Source of the DNA: Streptomyces sp. BV286
GTDB lineage: Bacteria; Actinomycetota; Actinomycetes; Streptomycetales; Streptomycetaceae
Length of the DNA: 64,000 bases
Assembly: GCF_019090165.1 (NCBI RefSeq)
Contig: NZ_JAHRIB010000156.1
Location: 1 to 64,000, forward strand
Reading direction: 5' to 3'
The notes beneath the pieces are model-generated. The model was not told the origin of the DNA. It did no database searches and saw only the letters and a list, made by a program, of their open reading frames with translations. Position numbers and translations under genes: made by a program. Shown piece after piece: positions 1 to 8,375 of the stretch. The first letter of the stretch is position 1; every line of letters starts with the position of its first letter.

Positions 1-57
1 GAGCGCCATGTCCGATATCCGCCAGCCGGACACCTGGCGGCGACGCACACTGGAGGG

Positions 58-1446
58 GTGATTGACGAGGAGACCGGATACGGAGCCGTACGCAGCCGGG
101 ACGCCCGGTTCGACGGCGCGTTCTTCTTCGCCGTGGAGACGACGGGGATCTACTGCCGGCCGAGCTGTCCCGCGGTGACGCCGAAGCGGGAGAACGTGCG
201 CTACTACGCCACAGCGGCGGCCGCGCAGGGCTCGGGATTCCGGGCATGCCGCAGATGCCGCCCGGACGCCGCCCCCGGTTCCGCCGAGTGGAACGTACGC
301 GCCGACGTCGTGGGACGCGCGATGCGGATGATCGGCGACGGCGTAGTGGACCGCGAGGGCGTCGCCGGTCTCGCCGTCCGGCTCGGGTACAGCGCCCGGC
401 AGGTCCAGAGGCAGCTGACCACGGAACTGGGCGCGGGCCCGGTGGCCCTGGCACGGGCCCAGCGCGCCCACACCGCGCGGGTACTGCTGCAGACCACGGA
501 ACTACCGGTCACGGAGATCGCGTTCGCCGCCGGATTCGCGAGCGTGCGGCAGTTCAACGACACGATCCGGACGGTGTACGCGTCCACCCCGACCGAGCTG
601 CGCGCCGCCGGAAACAGGGGCGGGACGCGCCGGACGGCGGCCACCCCCTCCGCCGGGATACCGCTGCGCCTCGCGCACCGGGGCCCGTACCAGGCAGCCG
701 CCGCCTTCGACCTGCTGAGCGCCGAGGCCGTGCCGGGCATCGAAGAGGTGGCCGGCGCCCCCGGGGCCCGCACTTACCGACGGACACTGCGGCTGCCGTA
801 CGGCACGGGCATCGTCGCCGTGCGGGAGCGCCTGTCGGGCGCCTCCGCCCACAGCGGCGGCTGGCTCGACGCCCGGCTGCACCTCACCGACCTGCGGGAT
901 CTCACCACCGCCGTACAGCGGCTGCGCCGGCTCTTCGACCTCGACGCCGACCCGTACGCCGTGGACGAGCGTCTCGGCGCGGACAGCCGGCTGGCCCCGC
1001 TGGTGGCGGCCAGGCCGGGGCTGCGTTCGCCCGGCGCCGCCGATCCGGAGGAGCTGGCGGTGCGCGCGCTGGTCGGCCCGCACGAGGCCGAGAACCTGGT
1101 GCGGACCCACGGGAAGGCGCTGGACGCGCCCTGCGGGACGCTCACGCACGTCTTCCCCGAACCGGCAGCCCTCGCGGAGTCCGGCGGCACGCTGGGCGCC
1201 CTCGCCACCGCGCTCGCGGACGGCACCCTGCGGCTCGATCCCGGCGCCGACCGGGAGGCGGCGCAGGCCGCACTGCTCACCCTGCCCGGCCTGGACGAAC
1301 ACGTCGTGGCCGTCATCCGTACCCGCGCCCTCGGTGACCCCGACGTGGCCCCGCCCGGCGCACAGGTCCCCGAGACCTGGCGTCCGTGGCGTTCATACGC
1401 TCTGCGGCACCTGGCGGCCGCCGAGCCGGAAGGCGAAGAGAAGTGA
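58..1446 (+). CDS. Ada-AlkA fusion: methyl-DNA sensor/AraC activator with degenerate glycosylase domain
   Basis: Alkylation-damage response protein. Residues 1-75 are the Ada zinc domain, with C33, C37, C64 and C67 (YCRPSC and ACRRC); C33 is the expected methyl-phosphotriester acceptor. An AraC-type HTH follows at about 104-187, then an AlkA N-terminal-like domain (about 205-310) and a C-terminal glycosylase-like region. Classic Ada carries an Ogt domain at its C-terminus; here Ogt is encoded separately just downstream with a GTGA overlap, so the two form an operon. Oddity: the HhH region reads LPGLDEH (409-415) and DPDVAPPGA (427-435). The usual GxGxWTA hairpin and the catalytic Asp of AlkA after the LP dipeptide are not recognisable, and the C-terminus is shortened, so glycosylase activity is doubtful. 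The GTG start agrees with the conserved N-terminus, although the GGAGG sits unusually close to it. Confidence 0.9.
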   Translation: MIDEETGYGAVRSRDARFDGAFFFAVETTGIYCRPSCPAVTPKRENVRYYATAAAAQGSGFRACRRCRPDAAPGSAEWNVRADVVGRAMRMIGDGVVDREGVAGLAVRLGYSARQVQRQLTTELGAGPVALARAQRAHTARVLLQTTELPVTEIAFAAGFASVRQFNDTIRTVYASTPTELRAAGNRGGTRRTAATPSAGIPLRLAHRGPYQAAAAFDLLSAEAVPGIEEVAGAPGARTYRRTLRLPYGTGIVAVRERLSGASAHSGGWLDARLHLTDLRDLTTAVQRLRRLFDLDADPYAVDERLGADSRLAPLVAARPGLRSPGAADPEELAVRALVGPHEAENLVRTHGKALDAPCGTLTHVFPEPAALAESGGTLGALATALADGTLRLDPGADREAAQAALLTLPGLDEHVVAVIRTRALGDPDVAPPGAQVPETWRPWRSYALRHLAAAEPEGEEK

Positions 1447-1922
1447 CCACGTACTACACGGCCCTGGCCAGTCCTGTCGGTGAACTCCTGCTCACCGCTG
1501 ACGAGTCGGGCGCGCTGACCTCCCTCTCCGTGCCCGGCCAGAAGGGCGGCCGCACGGTCCAGGCCGACTGGCGGCGCGCACCGGAACCCTTCCAGGAGGC
1601 CGAGCGGCAACTGGCCGCCTACTTCGCCCGCGAACTCAAGGAGTTCCAGCTGGAGTTGAGGCCGAGCGGCACCGAGTTCCGGGAGCGGGTCTGGAGCACC
1701 CTCGACTCCGTGCCGTACGGGACGACCGTCACGTACGGGGAGATCGCCGCCCGGATCGGCGCGTCGCGCATCGCCGTGCGGGCCGTCGGCGGAGCGATCG
1801 GCGCCAACCCGCTGCTGATCGTCCGCCCGTGCCATCGTGTGATCGGCGCGGACGGATCGCTCACCGGGTACGCGGGAGGGCTGGAACGCAAGCTCCGACT
1901 CCTCACCCTCGAAGGCCGATGA
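1443..1922 (+). CDS. ogt: Methylated-DNA-[protein]-cysteine S-methyltransferase (Ogt type)
   Basis: Suicide DNA repair protein that transfers the O6-alkyl group of guanine to its own cysteine. The translation is 159 residues, the normal size for a stand-alone enzyme. The active-site motif PCHRV places the acceptor at about C130, followed by the conserved GYAGGLERK stretch; the winged-helix DNA-binding part (VPYGTTVTYGEIA) is at about 93-105. An upstream in-frame start at 1386 exists, but GTG 1443 is preferred: it has GAAGAGAAG upstream, overlaps the Ada stop as GTGA and gives the canonical MTTYYT-like N-terminus. Translational coupling to the Ada-AlkA gene implies co-induction by methylation damage. 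Confidence 0.93.
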   Translation: MTTYYTALASPVGELLLTADESGALTSLSVPGQKGGRTVQADWRRAPEPFQEAERQLAAYFARELKEFQLELRPSGTEFRERVWSTLDSVPYGTTVTYGEIAARIGASRIAVRAVGGAIGANPLLIVRPCHRVIGADGSLTGYAGGLERKLRLLTLEGR

Positions 1923-1943
1923 GTCGTTCCTTCGGCCGCCCGG

Positions 1944-2312
1944 CTATTCCTCGAGACCCCAGCTGTGGATGCGCCGGGGGTGGACGCGGATCAGCTCCTC
2001 ACTGAAGTGCGGTCCCAACTCGTGCGGCCCGGTCAGCAGTTCGGCGTCCCCACGGATGTCCACTCCGCGCACCTTCCAGGGGCGGAGGCTGACGATGTCG
2101 TCGATCACCAGGGCGACCTTGGGGTTCTTCTGCAGGTTGCGCCACTTCTTGGTGGTCCCCATGGCATAGCCGCCGATGAGGATGGTGCCGTCGTCCTGCG
2201 GATGGAAGCCGACGGGGTTCGCCTGCGGCTGGCCGTGCTGGTCGACGGTGGCGAGGCGGCCCAGCCGCTGGGATTTTAGGTACGCCCGTTCGGCTTCACT
2301 GAATGCGGTCAT
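1944..2312 (-). CDS. PPOX-class F420-dependent flavoenzyme-like protein
   Basis: A 122-residue split-barrel protein of the pyridoxamine-5'-phosphate-oxidase superfamily. The pattern RLATVDQHGQPQANPVGF, then GGYAMGTTKKWRN, then VRGVDIRGDAEL and a C-terminal RIHSWGLE is that of the small actinobacterial F420-binding oxidoreductases (MSMEG_5819-like). Substrate unknown. The frame stays open upstream, but the ATG at 2312 matches where homologues begin (MTAFSEAERAYL); no strong ribosome-binding site precedes it and an ATG 12 codons further upstream (2348) is the alternative. Divergent from the SGNH hydrolase gene, with about 100 bp between them. Confidence 0.85.
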   Translation of the reverse strand: MTAFSEAERAYLKSQRLGRLATVDQHGQPQANPVGFHPQDDGTILIGGYAMGTTKKWRNLQKNPKVALVIDDIVSLRPWKVRGVDIRGDAELLTGPHELGPHFSEELIRVHPRRIHSWGLEE

Positions 2313-2413
2313 GTCAGCAGCCAAACACGGTTTTCGTGCTCTCCGCATCGGATCCTGACCCCGGATCCGGAGACCCGCACCCGTCGGGCTCCGTCGGCGG
2401 AAGGCAGGAACGC

Positions 2414-3673
2414 ATGGTCGGGTTCGGACGAAGAGACGCGGCCCGGGCGGCGACCGCCCTGGCCGGCGCGCTGGCACTGACTCTGACGGGCACGGGGGTG
2501 GCCCACACGGGTTCCGTGGCGGCCCCCGACCGCACGGCCCCGCGAGCCACCCCCGCGTACTGGACCGGCACCTGGGAGGCCTCCGCCTCCGGCACCGCGC
2601 CACCGCTCCCCGGCGCCTCGATCCGTAACGTGATCCACACGAGCGTCGGCGGCACGGCCGTCCGCGTACGGATCTCCAACCGGCTCGGTTCCCGGTCGCT
2701 CGTCCTCGGCGGCGCCACCGTGGCCAGGCAGCAGCCGAAGGCGCCGAGGAGCCCGAACGCCCTGCGCGGCACGATGCGCACGCTCACCTTCGGCGGCAGG
2801 AAGAGGATCACCGTGCCGGCCGGCAAGGACGTCGTGAGCGACCCGGTCACGCTGACGGTACCGGCCGCCGCCAACCTTCTCGTCACCCTCCACACTCCCG
2901 GTGACCCGGGCCCGGCGACCTACCATCGCGACGCGCGGCAGACCAACTTCTACGCCAGGAACGGCAATCGGGTCGCTGAGGTGAGCGGCGCGGCGTACAC
3001 GGCCACGACCGGGTCCTGGTACTACGTGACAGGTGTCGACGTGCGCCGTCCACAGGCGGCGGGGAGCGTCGTCGCGTTCGGTGACTCGCTCACCGACGGC
3101 TCCGGTTCGACGCCGAACACCAACCGCCGTTGGCCCGACCGGCTGGCCGAGCGCCTGCGCGCCCTGCCGTCCCACCGCCGGCAGGGCGTACTGAACGCGG
3201 GGGTCGCCGGCAACCGGCTGCTGCTCGAAGGCCGGGGGCCCAGCGCTCTGGCCCGGTTCGACGCCGACGTGCTCTCCCGCACGGGGGTGCGCACGGTGAT
3301 CGTGATGGAGGGTGTCAACGACATCAAGAGCCCGCCGAACCAGACCGACCCGGCTGCCCTCGGCGCCGCGTACCGGGAGATCGTCCGGCGCGCCCATGCC
3401 CGCGGAATCCGCGTCGTCGGCGCCACTCTCACGCCGTTCGGCGGCCACGGCAGCCACACGGAGGCCCGCGAGCGCGTCCGCCGGTCGGTCAACCATCTCA
3501 TCCGCACCGGCGGCCTGTTCGACGCGGTCGCGGACTTCGACGCCGTCGTCCGCGACCCGTCCCGGCCGCACCGCATGCTGCCCGCCTACGATCCCGGCGA
3601 CCATCTCCACTTCAACGACGCCGGGATGCGGGCGCTGGCCGACAGCGTCGACCTGGCCGCTCTGGCCCGGTGA
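2414..3673 (+). CDS. Secreted SGNH/GDSL hydrolase (esterase/lipase family)
   Basis: Exported esterase-type hydrolase of 419 residues. A basic N-terminus (GRRDAARAA) and hydrophobic run up to about residue 30 form a signal peptide. Blocks of the SGNH fold appear in order: FGDSLTDG (catalytic Ser near 224), AGVAGNR (Gly of the oxyanion hole), EGVNDI (Asn near 301) and DHLHF (Asp/His near 396-399). About 180 residues precede the catalytic domain, as in the two-domain Streptomyces GDSL proteins. Start chosen at ATG 2414 with AGGA upstream, rather than the earlier in-frame ATG at 2303. Substrate not readable; acetyl esters or lipids are both possible. The stop lies one base from that of the convergent glycosidase gene. 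Confidence 0.85.
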   Translation: MVGFGRRDAARAATALAGALALTLTGTGVAHTGSVAAPDRTAPRATPAYWTGTWEASASGTAPPLPGASIRNVIHTSVGGTAVRVRISNRLGSRSLVLGGATVARQQPKAPRSPNALRGTMRTLTFGGRKRITVPAGKDVVSDPVTLTVPAAANLLVTLHTPGDPGPATYHRDARQTNFYARNGNRVAEVSGAAYTATTGSWYYVTGVDVRRPQAAGSVVAFGDSLTDGSGSTPNTNRRWPDRLAERLRALPSHRRQGVLNAGVAGNRLLLEGRGPSALARFDADVLSRTGVRTVIVMEGVNDIKSPPNQTDPAALGAAYREIVRRAHARGIRVVGATLTPFGGHGSHTEARERVRRSVNHLIRTGGLFDAVADFDAVVRDPSRPHRMLPAYDPGDHLHFNDAGMRALADSVDLAALAR

Positions 3674-3674
3674 C

Positions 3675-6011
3675 TCACGGGGTGGGCAGGCCCCAGCGCG
3701 GGGCCTCAGCGTTCGGTTCGACGGCCGTGACCCGCAGGTCGGGCCGCTCACCCCGGGCGGTGATCAGCGCCGACCCGCCCTTCCTCAGGGCGATCCGGAT
3801 GCTCCCGTCACCCGCGTCCTCGTGGCGCAGCGGCCGCCCGCGTCCGTCACGTACGTCGATCGCTCCCGGCACGCCGTGCCGTACGACGCAGGGGGCGCCC
3901 GCCTCGCTGACGAGCCGGACCCACCGGGTCCGGCCGCCGCTGCGCACCGCGCTGAGCCGGAAAGCCCCCTGGGTGCGGAAGTCGTGCACGGTCAGGTCGG
4001 CCCAGGCGGCGGGCAGGGCCGGGAAGACCCGGACGATGCCGCCCCAGGACTGGCAGACCATGTCGTGCAGCGACTGGGCGGCGGAGAGCGGGGTCTCGAT
4101 CACCGGCCCGGACTCCTTGTACATGGTGTTGGGCTGGATGAAGCGGGCCATGAGCTGGTCGAGGTAGGCGAGCGCTTCCTCTCCCTTGCCGAGCAGGGCC
4201 GACATGGAGGCCGCGCCCGTGAACGTGTAGCCCTGGAGCGCGCCTTCGAAGCCGACCCAGTGGGCCAACGACTTCTCGATCAGGGCCCGTTCGTCGGGAG
4301 TGCGGCCCGTCAGCTCGTACAGGGGGTAGACGGCGAGCAGGTGCGAGTAGTGGCGGTGCGACTTCGCGAAGGGGATGTCCGCGCCGATCATGAAGCCGTT
4401 CGCGTCGGTCGGGTACGCGGCGCGCCGCTTCAGCACCTCCCGCCAGTGGGGCGCCGACTCGTCCCGGACGCCGAGGAGTTCGGCCGACTCCAGGAGGGTG
4501 CGGCAGCCCCAGGTCAGCAGCATCAGGTCGTAGTTGCAGTCCCGCGAGTTGCCGCCGTACTCGGGCGAGAACGTCGCCGGCAGGTGCAGTCGGCCGTCCG
4601 GGCCGGGCTCCAGGAAGTGCAGGTAGTAGGAGACGGCCCTGCGCAGGAGCGGGAAGAGGACGTCCCGGAGGATCGACTCGTCCATGGTGTGGCGGTAACT
4701 GAGCCAGACGTTGTGCAGCGCCCACACGAGGTTTCCCACCTCGGGTGTCGGCGGGTCCTGGCCGGGGATGCCGACCCCGTAGCCCTCGGCGTTGCTCGTG
4801 GCGCCGCCGTTGACCAGGTACGCGTCCGTGGTGCGCGGTATGCCGAGCGAGTCGGCGCGGTACGCCGGTGCCATCTCGGCCTTGAGGTTGTCCCGGAACT
4901 CACTCAACGCCCGGGTGACGGCGTCGAGTTCGAGGTGGTTGGAGCCGTGGATCAGCCAGTACTCCAGTTGCACGTTCAGGTTCCACCAGGTCGCCGGCCA
5001 CGGGGTGGACTCCAGCCAGGGGCCGCTGGTGGCCATCACGGGGGCGTCCCGCCGGGCCGCGGATGCCGTCTTGTACAGCTGGATCCAGTAGAAACGCTGG
5101 AGGCGGGCGTCGGGGAGCGACAGGAAGCTCTTGCGGTAGAAGGCATGCCACCAGGCCCGATGCGTCGAGGCCAGTCCGTCGTAGGGCAGTTGGGCGGCCT
5201 TGCGGACCGCTGCCAGGGCCCGCCCCCGTGCCGCCGTCCCCGGGAACGAGTGCGCGACATGGACGTACAGGGTCCGCCGTGACCCGCGGGCCCGCTCCCG
5301 CCACGCGGTGACGTGTCGGCCGCCGGCCAGGAGCGGTTGTACGGCAGCGAAGGCGCCGTCGTGCTCTTCGACCGTGGCGGGCGGGTTTCCGGCGTAGCCC
5401 TCCGGCAGCGGGCGGAACGCGGCACGCGGGCTGATCGCCTCGGCCGGATGGAACACCCACCGGTGGTCGCGTTCGCCGCTGCTCGGTGTCACCTCGACGA
5501 CGAGCACCGAGCGGGTGGTGTGCACCAGTGCGCGGATCGTGAGGGTGCCGCGGTCCGTGGTGAGCGTTCCGGTCAGTTCGGCGTCGCGGAGTCCGAGCCG
5601 CCAGTCCAGTGAGGTGATCGTGCCGACCGGTTCCAGGGTGAAGTGGCCGATCGGCAGCCGCGCGAGCCCGAAGAGCGACCCGAACTGCGGGCGGTGGTCC
5701 TGCACTTCGGAGTGCTGCACGTTGAAGCGGACGGCCTCGGTCTCCCGGCCGGGCTCGGCGTAGATGCCGGAACCGAGGAAGCCGTTGCCCAGATACGGGC
5801 CCTCGTACCAGGTCTTCGGCATCCGCCGCCAGACGAGGTCGGCGTCGTCGAGGACGGTGCGCCAGGGGTCGGAACCGAGGTGGTCGGGCGGGGAGGACGG
5901 GGCGCTCCGGCGGTCGTCCGCTCCGGCCTGGGCCGGCAGCCCGCCGGCGAGCAGGGCGCCGCCGGCGGCGGATCCGGTGGTGAGCACGGTACGTCTGGAC
6001 GGGCGGGGCAT
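3675..6011 (-). CDS. Tat-exported GH95-like glycoside hydrolase
   Basis: Large secreted carbohydrate-active protein (778 residues). The N-terminus RPSRRTVLTTGSAAGGALLA is a twin-arginine signal. The mature part begins WRRMPKTWYEGPYLGNGFLG, characteristic of GH95-type enzymes (alpha-L-fucosidase/galactosidase), with an N-terminal beta-sandwich, a central (alpha/alpha)6 barrel (about 290-660) and a C-terminal sandwich. It is likely to release terminal fucose or galactose-type sugars from plant polymers; the exact specificity cannot be read. The ATG at 6011 has AGGAG upstream. Convergent with the SGNH hydrolase gene with a single base between the stops, leaving no room for a dedicated terminator. 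Confidence 0.8.
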   Translation of the reverse strand: MPRPSRRTVLTTGSAAGGALLAGGLPAQAGADDRRSAPSSPPDHLGSDPWRTVLDDADLVWRRMPKTWYEGPYLGNGFLGSGIYAEPGRETEAVRFNVQHSEVQDHRPQFGSLFGLARLPIGHFTLEPVGTITSLDWRLGLRDAELTGTLTTDRGTLTIRALVHTTRSVLVVEVTPSSGERDHRWVFHPAEAISPRAAFRPLPEGYAGNPPATVEEHDGAFAAVQPLLAGGRHVTAWRERARGSRRTLYVHVAHSFPGTAARGRALAAVRKAAQLPYDGLASTHRAWWHAFYRKSFLSLPDARLQRFYWIQLYKTASAARRDAPVMATSGPWLESTPWPATWWNLNVQLEYWLIHGSNHLELDAVTRALSEFRDNLKAEMAPAYRADSLGIPRTTDAYLVNGGATSNAEGYGVGIPGQDPPTPEVGNLVWALHNVWLSYRHTMDESILRDVLFPLLRRAVSYYLHFLEPGPDGRLHLPATFSPEYGGNSRDCNYDLMLLTWGCRTLLESAELLGVRDESAPHWREVLKRRAAYPTDANGFMIGADIPFAKSHRHYSHLLAVYPLYELTGRTPDERALIEKSLAHWVGFEGALQGYTFTGAASMSALLGKGEEALAYLDQLMARFIQPNTMYKESGPVIETPLSAAQSLHDMVCQSWGGIVRVFPALPAAWADLTVHDFRTQGAFRLSAVRSGGRTRWVRLVSEAGAPCVVRHGVPGAIDVRDGRGRPLRHEDAGDGSIRIALRKGGSALITARGERPDLRVTAVEPNAEAPRWGLPTP

Positions 6012-6182
6012 CGCGACTCCTGGCGGCTTGTGCGGCTGCGTGAGCGAAAACCGGGCGATTCATCGGAGCTATCCCGGAACGCAACGTAGAGAAGGTGCGC
6101 GATCCCGTCAACAACAAGGGAGAGATCCGATGTGTTGCCGCACGTAATGCGCCGTACCGCGACACACCACGGCCTCGCACCA

Positions 6183-6229
6183 CACCACACAGCCCCGCCC
6201 CGCACGGCACCACACAGCCCCGCCCCGCA
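6183..6229. repeat. Two 22-bp direct repeats between DUF456 and GH95 genes
   Basis: Two identical 22-bp copies (6183-6204 and 6208-6229) sharing the core CACACAGCCCCGCCCCGCA, separated by three bases, in a C-rich tract. They lie downstream of the DUF456 stop and upstream of the glycosidase start. Function unknown; could be a local duplication. Confidence 0.7.
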
Positions 6230-6250
6230 TCGCACCGTGGTGGTCGGTGT

Positions 6251-6733
6251 TCAGCCGAAGAGCACGGCGCCCAGCCACGCCCCCGTGATCAGCAGGCAGG
6301 TGAACAGCTCCACCAGCACGCTCGTCCCGCCGCGGCGCATCACCGAGCGCACCGAGGCCATCGCCTCCCCGTGTCCGCCCAGCCGCAGCCGCTCGGCGAG
6401 GTAGCCGCCGCCGACATAGCCGGGGATCGCGCCGAGCACCGGCACGACGACGAAGCCGAGCAGGGCGCCGAGGCCCGCGTACACCGCCATTCGAGGGGTC
6501 GCGCCGCTCGAACGCAGCCTGCGCGGTGGCAGTCGCCAGCGGATCACCTGGGCGACGAAGAGGGCGGCGGTGGCGCCGGCGAGCACGCTCCAGGAGAGCG
6601 TCTTGGGGTCCTCGAACGCCCACCACAGGACCGCGGCCCACACGAGCCACGACCCCGGCGCGCCGGGTACCAGCACTCCGCTCAGGCCGAGCAGCATCAC
6701 CACGCCGACCAGCAGGAGTTCCCACGCTCCCAT
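6251..6733 (-). CDS. DUF456 family small membrane protein
   Basis: About 160 residues with four or five hydrophobic segments (near 6-26, 28-40, 50-65, 83-105 and 137-158) and a GAIPGYVGGGYLAE glycine-rich stretch, the pattern of DUF456 proteins (YqgC-like). Function of the family is unknown. The ATG at 6733 (MGAWELL) is preferred over the GTG six codons upstream (6751) because a GGGCAG sits before it. It follows the TrmB/LuxR-type regulator on the same strand with a short gap, so the two may be cotranscribed. Confidence 0.75.
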   Translation of the reverse strand: MGAWELLLVGVVMLLGLSGVLVPGAPGSWLVWAAVLWWAFEDPKTLSWSVLAGATAALFVAQVIRWRLPPRRLRSSGATPRMAVYAGLGALLGFVVVPVLGAIPGYVGGGYLAERLRLGGHGEAMASVRSVMRRGGTSVLVELFTCLLITGAWLGAVLFG

Positions 6734-6769
6734 CTGCCCAGAGTGCCCCACGACGGGCGAAACCGCAGG

Positions 6770-7777
6770 TCAGTCCTGTCGCTCCCGGGCGACCCAGCCC
6801 TTCTCGTACGTGTGCCAGCCGAGCTGGAGCCGGGTCGTCACGCCCGTCAGCTCCATCAGCCGCTTCACCCGGCGCTGCACGGTCCGCAGGCCCAGGTCGA
6901 GCTGTTTGGCGACGCTCGCGTCGGTCAGCCCGGCGAGGAGCAGCGAGAGGATCTCCAGATCGGTGCCGTCCGGGCCCTCCCGCTCCTCCTCGGTCACCGT
7001 TCCGGATGCCCCCAGGCGCAGTGGGAGCGCGTCCCGCCACACCGACTCGAACAGGCCCGACAGCGATTCGAGCAGACCGCTCGCGTGGACGACGAGCGCG
7101 GCGGGCTCCAGGGTCCGTGAGGTCAGCGGCACCATCGCGAGGGTCCGGTCGGCGATCACCAGTTTGGTCGGCACGGTGTCCACGACCCGGACCCGCTCGT
7201 CCCGGCCGAGTGCCGCGGACAGCTCCGTGATGCCGTCGGGCAGGTCAAGGACCGCCCGCTCGACGACGACGCGGTAGCGGACACCGCGGTCGGCGGCCTG
7301 CTTCTCCGCGTCGTTGTCCGTCCCGGCGACGACGACGGGATTGCCCGTGACCAGGGCGCACACCTCCTCGCTCGCACCGAGCTGGAGCTGCAGGAACCGC
7401 TGGGCGACCGCGGCCGCGCCGGTCACCACCTCGACCAGGTCGTGCGCGGCGGGCTCGGTGGAGCGCGCGCGGAAGTCCTCGGCGAGCAGCGTGGCCGCCA
7501 GCTCGGCCTGGTCCAGCTCGTGGCGCCGCTGGGTGAGCAGCGCGCCGAGCGCGACGCCGGGCGGCGCCGCGACCCATCGGCCGGGCCGGGCGGACGACTG
7601 GGCCGCGAGACCGTGGCGTTCCAGTCCGCGCAGCGCGCGCTCGGTGTCGTGCTCGCCGAGCGTGAGCCGCCGCGCGAGATCGGGCACGTCGGCGGCTCCC
7701 ACGGACACCAGCGCCCGGTACGCCGACTCGTGTGTGTCGTCGAGCCCTATCGCTGCCAGCCCTGTCGCTCCGTGCAT
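6770..7777 (-). CDS. TrmB/LuxR-type transcriptional regulator
   Basis: A 335-residue regulator with two DNA-binding elements. An N-terminal winged-helix like TrmB (DDTHESAYRALVSVGAADVPDLARRL, about 13-70) is followed by a coiled, HKD-like sensor part (120-240). A C-terminal LuxR-type HTH ends the protein (LLLAGLTDASVAKQLDLGLRTVQRRVKRLM, about 280-320). This architecture is frequent in Streptomyces, where its members control nearby secondary or transport genes; the ligand is unknown. A DUF456 gene lies downstream on the same strand and a large PP2C gene is divergent. Confidence 0.82.
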   Translation of the reverse strand: MHGATGLAAIGLDDTHESAYRALVSVGAADVPDLARRLTLGEHDTERALRGLERHGLAAQSSARPGRWVAAPPGVALGALLTQRRHELDQAELAATLLAEDFRARSTEPAAHDLVEVVTGAAAVAQRFLQLQLGASEEVCALVTGNPVVVAGTDNDAEKQAADRGVRYRVVVERAVLDLPDGITELSAALGRDERVRVVDTVPTKLVIADRTLAMVPLTSRTLEPAALVVHASGLLESLSGLFESVWRDALPLRLGASGTVTEEEREGPDGTDLEILSLLLAGLTDASVAKQLDLGLRTVQRRVKRLMELTGVTTRLQLGWHTYEKGWVARERQD

Positions 7778-8375
7778 GCGGCTGTGCCCCTCCCCGAAGA
7801 CCGGCCGTGGCGGAAAACGGCCACGGCGTAAACCCGCCTCGGCCCATCATCGCCGTACCGTCCGGGTCTCTGCCAAGGTGGCGGTACGGCAGCGTGACGC
7901 AGGGCCGGTTATGTCCGTCCCGGACGGTATCGGCCTGCGTGAACGCGTGGGACCGGTCGGGGGCGGGGGCGGCGGTGCGCTCGGCACGGGGCGAGTCGGA
8001 GCCACTGCCGGGTCCGCCTCGCCGACGGTGAGTCCGGAAGCGGCGACCGGCGAGGACCGGCCAATGATCGAAGGATCAGGGCCGGCGTGGATGAACAGGG
8101 CCGCAGGTGGAACCCGCCCCGGGATCACAGCTCGGCCCCAGGGAAGCGGGGCACACTCCGGACCGGACGGACCGCTCGCGCGGAAGCCGGTCCACCAGAG
8201 CGTGACGCGGGCCCCGGCGGTCACCGGGGTCCGGTCACACCGGCGCCGCCGGGCGGTTCTCCCGTGGGGGGTGGGACCGCCCGGCGGCCCCGTACCGTTG
8301 TGCGACCCCGACCTCCCGGCCGGTTTTTCCGGATGCACCGTTTTCATCCGGCCTCAACGGTGGACAATCAGGGAC
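7778..8375. other. Divergent intergenic region, no gene seen
   Basis: About 600 bp between the divergent TrmB/LuxR regulator and the PP2C gene. Open frames exist on both strands but have Pro/Arg-rich shadow composition and no ribosome-binding site. It should hold both promoters; I see no convincing operator, hairpin or small gene. Confidence 0.5.

Noticed and set aside
3312..5282. 656-codon rightward frame across the SGNH and GH95-like genes
   Set aside because: Runs through two convergent real genes and has shadow composition.
7314..8375. Upstream part of the PP2C reading frame as coding sequence
   Set aside because: In frame, but it overlaps the opposite regulator gene and lacks a ribosome-binding site; the Ser/Arg/Thr-rich product is shadow-like. 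The start at 8376 is used.
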